From: Oscillatoriales cyanobacterium PMM_0080
GTDB lineage: Bacteria; Cyanobacteriota; Cyanobacteriia; Cyanobacteriales; Microcoleaceae
NCBI GenBank assembly: GCA_949127775.1
Contig: CASBQF010000384.1
Coordinates: 1-33,332, forward strand
DNA length: 33,332 nt
Reading direction: 5' to 3'
Below are positions 15,888-22,281 of the stretch, piece by piece (position 1 is the stretch's first letter; each line of letters begins with the position of its first letter). The position numbers were made by a program, and so were the translations under genes. The notes beneath the pieces are model-generated. The model searched no databases. It had not been told where the DNA came from and saw only the letters and a list, made by a program, of their open reading frames with translations.

Positions 15888-16697
15888 ATGGTACTCACCC
15901 CAAATCTTTCAGGCATCCCTCGTTTGGTAGGAGACAATACTGCTGAAAATATTACACTTACACCGGGGCAACTTGCTAGTTTTCCTGGAGGAGTTTGGAT
16001 GCTGGGCGGTAATGATACTGTCAGGGGCGCGTCAGATGCAGAAAGGATTTTCGGCAACGATGGTAAAGACAGTCTGTTAGGCGGTGTCGGCAATGATTCT
16101 ATTTATGGTGGCAAAGATGATGACGACATTTTGGGAGAAACAGGTGACGATTTCTTGACGGGAGATAGAAATGGCGATTTCCTGGATGGCGGTGCAGGAA
16201 ATGATTTACTCCGCGGCGGACAAGGTGTTGATTTGTTAGTTGGCGGTGACGGTAACGATACTTTAATTGGCGACAGAGATGTGGATATTTATCAAGGAGG
16301 ATCGGGAAGTGATGTGTTTGTTTTTCGAGTCGATCAAGCTGGCATCAGAGTAGTTGGGATTGAAGTTCCTGATGCAGTAATTGTGGATTTTGATAAGTCT
16401 AGCGATTCGATTGGAATTAGTGTACCATTTACTAGCAATAATATCTCATTTGAACAGGTAAGTTATAGTTTAAACGATCCAAGACTACTATTGCTCGATC
16501 CAGGAACTGTCTCGGGGGGAACGAGTTTGTTAGCTAAGGGCGGTATTTCGCAGCAAAGTCTCGATCCTGATCGTAATGGCCGCGTGGAAGCTACTAATAT
16601 TAGATTCGGTGTTACTAATGCTTTGTTGGGTACTGTGTTGAATGTGACTCCGGCAGATTTGACCGGGCGTTTGATTAATGCTAGTTCTCTGCTTTAA
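15888..16697 (+). CDS. RTX-type calcium-binding repeat protein
   Basis: ATG at 15888 (MVLTPNLSGIPRLVGDN, 269 residues) is preferred. An upstream in-frame ATG at 15789 would read through a palindromic element and give an implausible N-terminus. Residues about 39-145 hold glycine-aspartate RTX nonapeptides such as GGNDTVRGA, GGVGNDSIYGG, GGAGNDLLRGG and GGDGNDTLIGD, which bind Ca2+ and form a beta-roll. The C-terminal 125 residues carry the 'DVFVF...IVDFDKSSDSIGI' block found after RTX repeats in cyanobacterial secreted proteins. Such proteins are usually exported by type I secretion, but no secretion genes are in view. The exact role is unknown. Confidence 0.88.
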   Translation: MVLTPNLSGIPRLVGDNTAENITLTPGQLASFPGGVWMLGGNDTVRGASDAERIFGNDGKDSLLGGVGNDSIYGGKDDDDILGETGDDFLTGDRNGDFLDGGAGNDLLRGGQGVDLLVGGDGNDTLIGDRDVDIYQGGSGSDVFVFRVDQAGIRVVGIEVPDAVIVDFDKSSDSIGISVPFTSNNISFEQVSYSLNDPRLLLLDPGTVSGGTSLLAKGGISQQSLDPDRNGRVEATNIRFGVTNALLGTVLNVTPADLTGRLINASSLL

Positions 16698-16700
16698 TTT

Positions 16701-16725
16701 GTAGGGTGCGCACTGCGCACCTTAC
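16701..16725. repeat. Hairpin GTAGGGTGCGC/GCGCACCTTAC after the RTX gene
   Basis: 11-nt arms (16701-16711, 16715-16725) with one mismatch and a 3-nt loop start 3 nt after the RTX stop. There is no T-run, so it is better called a dispersed palindromic repeat than a terminator, though it may protect the 3' end. Confidence 0.7.
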
Positions 16726-16828
16726 TAAACTTGCATTAAATAAATCTGACTTTGATAATGAAACCGCAGATGTCAGGCAGATAAACACAGATTAACGCAG
16801 ATGATTGGAGAATGAATGCAATGCACGT

Positions 16829-16851
16829 CTACTAATGACTAATGACTAATG
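16829..16851. repeat. Tandem ACTAATG heptamers
   Basis: Three ACTAATG-like units lie between the RTX gene and the SDR gene. The spacer 16698-16893 has no gene. Confidence 0.6.
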
Positions 16852-16893
16852 AGGGCGGGCACGGGGGCACCGCCCCTACTGACGACAGGAATC

Positions 16894-17697
16894 TCAGAAT
16901 TTACCATTGGCCATTGCCCACTGCATTAAACCGGGGAATAAACGATAAGCTTCTGATGCTAAAAAGGCAGGGCCAACTATAACTTCTGCACGCTTGTTAT
17001 TAACAGCATCCCAGATAGCTTTAGCAATATCTTCGGGCTGACTTGCTGCTGAAGATTTTAGCATTTCGGTCATTTGCTGGCGGCGCAATTCGACTGCGGA
17101 TTCGGATCGATCGCGAAATTGAGCTCTTTCGAGAAAATCGCTGTTAATCAAACCCGGATGTACGGCGCAAACGTGGATACCTTGGGGCGCCAATTCCAAT
17201 CGCAAAGTTTCTGTTAAACCCGTTACTGCATATTTGCTGGCGCAATAGGCAGTCATTTGAGGTAAGGGCATTTTGCCGCCAATGGAACCAACATTGACGA
17301 TTGTACCCGTTTTGCGATCGAGAAAATGTGGCAAAAGTTCTTGAATTGTGTTGACGCAGCCCCAAAAATTGGTATTCATTAATTGCTGCCAATCTTCGGA
17401 GGTGGTTTGCTCGATCGCCCCTGTGACACAAATCCCAGCATTATTCACCAAAACATCGATGTTGCCACAGGTATCTAGGGCTTTTTGGACGATCGCCCGC
17501 ACTTGTTGAATGTCACCAACATCCCCCGCAATAGCGATAGCCGAAGTGCCTTCACGCTGCACTTGAGCTGCTGCTGCTGCCAATCTTTCTGGCTGCCGAG
17601 CCACCATCACCACATCGTAACCTTTGCTGGCAAATAACAGTGCTGTTGCCTTGCCACTTCCTTGAGAAGCGCCTGTAATCAAAACTGTAGGAGCCAT
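16894..17697 (-). CDS. Short-chain dehydrogenase/reductase (classical SDR)
   Basis: A 267-residue enzyme. The cofactor-binding motif is TGASQGSG (8-15), NNAG is at 85-88, and the active-site Ser138 and Tyr151/Lys155 (YCASK) are all present, so an active NAD(P)-dependent oxidoreductase is expected. The PHPG-like segment AVHPGLINSDF follows the active site as in classical SDRs. The C-terminus is hydrophobic (PAFLASEAYRLFPGLMQWAMANG) but not a clear membrane anchor. The substrate cannot be told from sequence. It is convergent with the RTX gene and stands alone, with ATG at 17697. Confidence 0.93.
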   Translation of the reverse strand: MAPTVLITGASQGSGKATALLFASKGYDVVMVARQPERLAAAAAQVQREGTSAIAIAGDVGDIQQVRAIVQKALDTCGNIDVLVNNAGICVTGAIEQTTSEDWQQLMNTNFWGCVNTIQELLPHFLDRKTGTIVNVGSIGGKMPLPQMTAYCASKYAVTGLTETLRLELAPQGIHVCAVHPGLINSDFLERAQFRDRSESAVELRRQQMTEMLKSSAASQPEDIAKAIWDAVNNKRAEVIVGPAFLASEAYRLFPGLMQWAMANGKF

Positions 17698-17859
17698 AGA
17701 TAGTTATAATTTGTACGTGAGAAAATGTTTTTCTGCTTTATTGGAACTATAACAGATTTAAGGTGCTTTTGTGTTCTAGATCGATAGTTGTTCTTGAATA
17801 TAGCAGTTTTTAATGATTGGCAATCTGGCTTTTTTTGCGAACCGCAAAGACGCGATGAA

Positions 17860-17880
17860 GAACAGGCGGGACGCCTGTTC
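17860..17880. repeat. Hairpin GAACAGGCG/CGCCTGTTC
   Basis: Perfect 9-bp arms with a GGA loop (17860-17868, 17872-17880), of the same 'GAACAGGC...GCCTGTTC' type as the 39-bp units at 14428. The spacer 17698-18018 has no convincing gene. The small plus-strand frame across it overlaps this hairpin and the repeats beyond. Confidence 0.75.
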
Positions 17881-17959
17881 CACGAAGCAAGAGATGAGAA
17901 GAGAAGGGCAGATAAAGAGTTTACAACTTATGCAAAAATTGCTGTATAAATGTTATTTT

Positions 17960-18012
17960 TCCCAATTCTCAATTACCAATTCCCAATGCCCAATTCCCAA
18001 TGCCCAATTCCC
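17960..18012. repeat. Degenerate CCCAATT/CCCAATG heptamer repeats
   Basis: About six imperfect 7-bp units (CCCAATTCTC, CAATTACC, CCAATTCCCAATGCCC) lie immediately upstream of the EamA gene and would form most of its leader. Similar ATTACCA units precede the sugar permease at 26881. Confidence 0.7.
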
Positions 18013-18018
18013 TAAAAA

Positions 18019-18936
18019 ATGAATATTCCGAAAAAACCGTCGAATTGGTCGATCGCCCTCGTCTTAACTATCGGCGTGTTAGCAGTCTCAACCGCATCAA
18101 TCTTAATCCGGCTAGCCAACCTGAAAGCAGGCGCAGGCGGCCTCGGTTTCAGTCTGGTACTCGCCGCCTCTCGCTTAACTTTATCCGCCTTAATTCTGCT
18201 TCCCGCTTGGCCGAAAATTCAGTGGAAAACCCTGCGCCCCGGAGCTCGGCGCTATGCTGCGGCTGCGGGTTTGTGTCTCGCCCTGCATTTTGCCCTCTGG
18301 ATTACCTCACTTTCTTATACTTCGATCGCAGCTTCCACAGCCCTTGTCACCACAAGTCCTGTTTGGGTAGCGCTGTTATCCCGCTTCTGGTTTGGCGAAA
18401 AACTCAGCAAACTGTCGATCGCAGGCATTACTATAGCTCTGGCTGGCGGAATGGCGATCGCCTTCGGAAGCACAGGCGCAGCCAATGCCAGCAACACTCA
18501 ATTATTAGGCGATTTCCTTGCTCTGACTGGTTCCTGGGCTGTCAGCTTATATCTATTGCTAGGCCGGGAAGCTCAACGGCGGGGATTGGGAATTGGTGGT
18601 TATATTGCGATCGCCTATACTGTTGCTGCGATCGTCCTCCTACCTCTACCCCTCATCTTCAACACCAGTTATACCGGCTATCCAAACATCGTATATTTTT
18701 ACATTTTATTAACCGCCGCCTTGCCTCAATTAGTCGGGCACACCATTTTAAACTGGGCTGTAGTGCAAATCTCCCCAACTCTGGTAACTCTTGCCATCTT
18801 ATTTGAACCCGTTGGGGCGAGTTGTTTGGGCTATTTATTGTTCGGCGAAATGCCCGCCCCAGCGGTACTTGGAGGTGCGGGGATATTGCTAATGGGCGTA
18901 GCCACCGCCACTTTCGGAGCCCAAAAATCTTATTGA
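18019..18936 (+). CDS. DMT family (EamA) transporter
   Basis: A 305-residue integral membrane protein with about ten hydrophobic helices arranged as two EamA repeats: the first begins LVLTIGVLAVSTASILIRLA, the second at LLGDFLALTGSWAVSLYLLLG. Short polar loops and few charges in the helices fit the drug/metabolite transporter superfamily, which exports or imports metabolites across the cytoplasmic membrane. The substrate is unknown. The start is an ATG at 18019 with no strong ribosome binding site, preceded by CCCAATT repeats. Heptamer repeats follow the stop. Confidence 0.9.
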   Translation: MNIPKKPSNWSIALVLTIGVLAVSTASILIRLANLKAGAGGLGFSLVLAASRLTLSALILLPAWPKIQWKTLRPGARRYAAAAGLCLALHFALWITSLSYTSIAASTALVTTSPVWVALLSRFWFGEKLSKLSIAGITIALAGGMAIAFGSTGAANASNTQLLGDFLALTGSWAVSLYLLLGREAQRRGLGIGGYIAIAYTVAAIVLLPLPLIFNTSYTGYPNIVYFYILLTAALPQLVGHTILNWAVVQISPTLVTLAILFEPVGASCLGYLLFGEMPAPAVLGGAGILLMGVATATFGAQKSY

Positions 18937-18938
18937 CA

Positions 18939-18959
18939 GTGGACAGTGGACAGTTGACA
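18939..18959. repeat. Heptamer (GTTGACAG-type) repeats after the EamA gene
   Basis: GACAGTGGACAGTGGACAG-like units start 3 nt past the EamA stop codon. The spacer 18960-19088 between this and the next repeat cluster shows nothing else. Confidence 0.6.
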
Positions 18960-19099
18960 GCGACCTCTACCTCGAAGGAAGAGGATTCGAGTAATGAATA
19001 GTGTTGTTTTAATCTCTCCCTAGAAGGGTTTCGGCTTTAAACCAATTATTTCTGGTAAACAAGTCAAAATCAAAAAAAGATAGCAAATATGTTCGCTTC

Positions 19100-19150
19100 T
19101 CAACAGTCAACAGTCAACAGCCAACCGTCAACCGTCAACTGTCAACTGCC
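19100..19150. repeat. CAACAGT/CAACCGT heptamer cluster
   Basis: About seven 7-bp units (CAACAGTCAACAGTCAACAG, then CAACCGTCAACTGTCAACTG). A short frame beginning at 19089 is only the translation of these units. Confidence 0.75.
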
Positions 19151-19220
19151 CACTGCTATAAAAACCTACTTTCCGGCTCTAATTGTAAAAATTGCACATA
19201 CCCGTTGCACTTTTTGCATA

Positions 19221-19254
19221 AGTTTGTCACAAAATGTAATATTTGTGACAAACT
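19221..19254. promoter_or_regulatory. Perfect 13-nt inverted repeat, possible operator
   Basis: AGTTTGTCACAAA (19221-19233) and TTTGTGACAAACT (19242-19254) are perfectly complementary around an 8-nt AT-rich spacer. It lies about 90-120 nt upstream of the secreted-protein gene at 19342 and has no T-run, so an operator for a dimeric regulator is the simplest reading. The regulator is unknown. The arms contain GTCAC/GTGAC, but in the opposite polarity to the CRP consensus TGTGA-N6-TCACA. Confidence 0.5.
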
Positions 19255-19341
19255 GCCCTAAAAAGTCTTGATATCTTTCTTTTGGTAGATGACGCACTAA
19301 AAAAATTGAGCGTCTAAAAAAACATATCGAGGACAGAAAAA

Positions 19342-19887
19342 ATGTCTAAATTAATTATTGGTTTCACTGCTACTTTATTGGCATCTGGATTATTGGGAAG
19401 CTCTGCTCAATTAGTTCAACCACCTACTACTAATAATGTAATTATTGCCCAAGCCAACGAACAAGCACTCATCAAGCAAAATCGGGATCTGCTATTAAAA
19501 AATGGTCAAACAGCTAAGAATATTGCTGCTAAAGTAGGCGCAGCAGCTACCAAAGACGCAGCACCGTCTGGTAGCAATCCTTTGCAAGTTAACCAACAGC
19601 TAATCCTGCAAAACAGAGCTACTTTTACCAGTATCGCTACCAAAGTAGGCGCAACTGTACCCAGCGTAGCAGGCGCAGGGAGCGGTGACTTAGCCACAGA
19701 AAACCACAAATTATTGTTGGGTAACAGACAAATTGTCCGTGCCATCGCTGAAAAATTAGGCGTTAAACTGCCCGCTCCCCCAGAATTGAGTGGCAGCATG
19801 GTGCAGAAAAATAACGCGCTTCTACAAGGCAACCGCAACGCTTTGGGCGCGATCGCCGGCAAAGTCGGTGCAGCAGTCGCTAAATAA
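19342..19887 (+). CDS. Secreted cyanobacterial protein with four internal repeats
   Basis: A 181-residue protein with GAGGA 12 nt upstream of the ATG. The N-terminus MSKLIIGFTATLLASGLLGSSAQL is a signal peptide. After it come four imperfect repeats (about residues 41-67, 81-105, 117-143, 152-178) of the form (L)xxxNxxLLLxNRxxxxxIAxKxGA, each ending in a short 'KVGA' or 'KLGV' turn, separated by Ala/Ser/Gly/Pro-rich linkers. The repeats look helical and amphipathic, implying an extracytoplasmic structural or binding protein. I recognise no named family. A perfect inverted repeat lies upstream and a strong terminator-like hairpin downstream, so it is probably its own regulated unit. Confidence 0.82.
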   Translation: MSKLIIGFTATLLASGLLGSSAQLVQPPTTNNVIIAQANEQALIKQNRDLLLKNGQTAKNIAAKVGAAATKDAAPSGSNPLQVNQQLILQNRATFTSIATKVGATVPSVAGAGSGDLATENHKLLLGNRQIVRAIAEKLGVKLPAPPELSGSMVQKNNALLQGNRNALGAIAGKVGAAVAK

Positions 19888-19891
19888 GAAA

Positions 19892-19933
19892 ATGCGATCG
19901 ATATGCGATATGGCCGTTGTTGCGATATCGATC
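19892..19933. repeat. HIP1-type inverted repeat after the secreted-protein gene
   Basis: GCGATCGATATGCG at about 19892-19905 pairs imperfectly with GCGATATCGATCGC near 19920-19933, around a central loop of about 14 nt. It is probably a HIP1-derived palindrome rather than a terminator. Confidence 0.5.
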
Positions 19934-19978
19934 GCCCTCTCAACATACTAATGCGCTCCCTCGCGCACCATAAGTCTT

Positions 19979-20015
19979 CTAGGGTAGGCATCTTGCCTAC
20001 CCTAGCTTTTGTTTT
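19979..20015 (+). terminator. Strong terminator-like hairpin
   Basis: A perfect 12-bp stem, CTAGGGTAGGCA (19979-19990) with TGCCTACCCTAG (19994-20005), loop TCT, then CTTTTGTTTTGG. It likely ends the transcript of the gene at 19342. The GGCA-TCT-TGCC loop equals that of the 39-bp units at 14428. The rest of 20016-20362 has no convincing gene. A weak frame at 20009-20275 lacks a ribosome binding site and any recognisable domain. Confidence 0.7.
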
Positions 20016-20362
20016 GGATAATTTTAATTACAATCTCTTGCGAGTTTGAACAAGCGATCGCCCTTTTAGGTACTATATTTAGCACCGTATATAGTTTAAA
20101 AATCCTTTTTGGTTCGATATTTGCCACTGTGGTTATCGTGAGGCAGGATAGATATCAAGCAGAAATAATCTGGTTTTCGCTGGCATCTGCATCATATTCC
20201 AAGTCGAACCCAAAGGGTTCACAGGCGCGGTATCCTGACCTATGCAACGCCGATTTGATATCACTCGTCAGTTAAATATTGACTCAAAATTAAGAAATAT
20301 CAGCATTTTTACCTTCTGCTTTCTGCTTTCTGATCCTCGGGTGCCTTTCGGAGAATAAAATT

Positions 20363-21217
20363 ATGCTGCCAGAACAACTACAGCGCATCATCGGCTACTT
20401 TCTCGAAGAAGCCACAGAACACATCCAAATCATCGCACAAGGCTTACAGGGCCTACAAAACACCGTACAAGCTCCCCAAAGAATACACCAGCTCATCCGA
20501 GCCTCGCACTCGATTAAAGGGGGAGCAGCTATGCTCGGATTTAGTAGCATTCAGCGCATAGCCCATCGTTTGGAGGATTATTTAAAACTGCTCAGAGAAT
20601 GTCCGATCGCCATTGATAGCAGGCTACAATCGTTGTTAACGGAAGTTTTTAATATTTTGTCAGCCTTGGTGGGCAAGGTTTCTAAGGGTTTTGGACTCAA
20701 CCAGGAAGACGCAAACCAAATGCTGTCCCTCGCCGAAGCAGTTTTTGACGAACTCGATGCTTACCTGAGAGTGCTGATTCCCACACGCCTGACTGTGAGA
20801 GCTACTACGGACGAACATATTCACGTTTTCTCCGGTTACTGTACCTCCCTGGAAGAATTTTCCTCGGCTATTGCGTCGCACGTCGGCTTACTCGGAGGCA
20901 CTATTACCCGCCACGAGCCAGAAGCCGAGGGCATTCGCCTTTATATTGACATTTACCTGCCACCTTACAGCAGGATCGAAAACATCCGCCAAGCTGTCGA
21001 ACTCTCAGGCGCTATTATCGGCACTGTGCAGACACAGCGCGACTTTTCGCTACTGGCTGCGGATTATCCGGTTTCCCAAAGGGCGATCGTCCGTCCCGCA
21101 ATTTGCAACGGATGTCGCTATTATTACGGCAGAAGCGACGGTGGCCACCTGCTCAACTGCACCATCCATCCGGGCGGCCCAGAAACAGAAGATTGTCGCG
21201 ATCGCGAACCGGAATAA
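20363..21217 (+). CDS. Hpt-domain phosphotransfer protein with a C-terminal Cys cluster
   Basis: A 284-residue protein with GGAG about 11 nt upstream of the ATG. Residues 1-105 form an Hpt four-helix domain with the phospho-acceptor motif RASHSIKGGAAMLG (His49). A middle region (about 130-225) of mixed sequence follows, containing ARG- and aspartate-rich stretches with no recognised domain. The last 37 residues hold Cys248, Cys251, Cys266 and Cys278 (CNGC, then CTIHPGGP, then CRDREPE), a 'C-x2-C...C-xx-HP-GP...C' cluster that may bind metal. Hpt proteins relay phosphate between hybrid kinases and regulators. No kinase is adjacent, though a phytochrome kinase lies about 1 kb downstream. Confidence 0.88.
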   Translation: MLPEQLQRIIGYFLEEATEHIQIIAQGLQGLQNTVQAPQRIHQLIRASHSIKGGAAMLGFSSIQRIAHRLEDYLKLLRECPIAIDSRLQSLLTEVFNILSALVGKVSKGFGLNQEDANQMLSLAEAVFDELDAYLRVLIPTRLTVRATTDEHIHVFSGYCTSLEEFSSAIASHVGLLGGTITRHEPEAEGIRLYIDIYLPPYSRIENIRQAVELSGAIIGTVQTQRDFSLLAADYPVSQRAIVRPAICNGCRYYYGRSDGGHLLNCTIHPGGPETEDCRDREPE

Positions 21218-21350
21218 CCAGTCTAAAATCACGACTCAAAACTAATATTTGGAACCAGGGAACATTTTAGCAAAAACTAATATTCTCCCTGATATTTTTA
21301 ACATTTATAGATACCAACTTCTCTCCTATATCACTAAAACCTTACTCCAT

Positions 21351-21431
21351 AACATCCGTTAAATCCGTTACAAAATCCGCTGCCGAACCTCCTAACATCC
21401 GTTAAATCCGTTACACAATCCCTTGCCGAAC
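21351..21431. repeat. Tandem duplication, 43-bp period
   Basis: AACATCCGTTAAATCCGTTAC begins at 21351 and recurs at 21394. The second copy covers the last codons of the 21411 gene, so the duplication has copied its stop region: minus-strand frames end VRQRIL and VRQGIV at equivalent places. Confidence 0.75.
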
Positions 21432-21794
21432 TTCCTTCCTTCTTCTCACAAATCCCCTAAAAGCTGATACCGAAACTCGAATTAATTGCATCATGCTGGA
21501 AGGATGTCCCACCGCCCAAACATTGATAGCTAGACAAGTGATTCCCATAGCGAGCAAGATGTATGTCGGAGGCATTACTACCCCGATCGCAAACCAGGTA
21601 AAAACATGAAATATCATTGCTGTAGCCCAAAGGCTGGCCACAACCACAGACGCCCAAACTTGCATTCGAGGTCGGTTGAGTCCTGTCAAAATCGTTGTCT
21701 GCAAAGTAGTCAGCAAGTTTGCCGGAACTAAAAACGCACAGATACCTATGCAGTAGGTATGAGAAAACTCAGTAACTGTATTGAAGTCGAGCAT
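21411..21794 (-). CDS. Small multi-pass membrane protein, unknown
   Basis: A 127-residue protein with three or four hydrophobic segments (about YCIGICAFLVPANLLTTLQ, VWASVVVASLWATAMIFHVF, FAIGVVMPPTYILLAMGI, LAINVWAVGH) and a basic tail (RGFVRRRKEVRQ). No family recognised. ATG at 21794. It is convergent with the Hpt gene. Its 3' end lies in a tandem duplication, so the last residues may be a recent change. Confidence 0.65.
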   Translation of the reverse strand: MLDFNTVTEFSHTYCIGICAFLVPANLLTTLQTTILTGLNRPRMQVWASVVVASLWATAMIFHVFTWFAIGVVMPPTYILLAMGITCLAINVWAVGHPSSMMQLIRVSVSAFRGFVRRRKEVRQGIV

Positions 21795-21866
21795 CAGTCT
21801 AATTATCGGGCCTGTTGGATATACTTAAAGAGCTTAACGTGACTTGACTTTCAAGTCTTGTCATCC

Positions 21867-22076
21867 TTACCTTAACTTAATATTTTCGTCAATGGGTCGG
21901 TCTGAAGGCACATTTCTCTCGCCTTTTCCTGATTGAGAAATTTTACCACAAACATTAATTTTAGGGAAACTTATTAAAACCACTTGAACAATGGTAACAA
22001 TTGCTGCAATAATTAACATGGGGGTATAGAGCGCAATAGAAGAGCCCAGTCCGTAGACATATCTAAAAAGCTGGCG
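21867..22076 (-). pseudogene. Possible remnant of a membrane protein gene
   Basis: The frame is open from 22076 (after a TGA at 22079) to a TAA at 21869-21867. It reads RQLFRYVYGLGSSIALYTPM, then a hydrophobic stretch LIIAAIVTIVQVVLISFP, then a polar tail ending DENIKLR. It lacks a start with a ribosome binding site; the first ATG is internal at 22019 and would give a 50-residue product. It looks like the C-terminus of a membrane protein, though a short functional gene from 22019 is possible. The remaining sequence to 22281 has nothing I can name. Confidence 0.4.
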
Positions 22077-22281
22077 TCAGCAAAGCAGCAACACAACGGC
22101 AGGCTAATTTTCGACTCAATCATTTTCGACTCGCTGATTGTCAGATGATTGATTATCAGCGTTTGCTAAGGAATCGAAACATTGTGCGATCGAACAATAT
22201 GAGCTTATAGAAAAGCCAATGTGACTTCAAATCTAAAAGATAGACAACTCTCTCGAAATTTTACAGCGGAAAATACAGACA

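Noticed and set aside
16701-16725. Intrinsic terminator after the RTX gene
   Set aside because: The stem is good but there is no T-run on either side, so it was listed as a palindromic repeat.
20009-20275. 88-codon plus-strand frame
   Set aside because: It begins in the tail of a terminator-like hairpin, has no ribosome binding site or known domain, and has uneven codon use.
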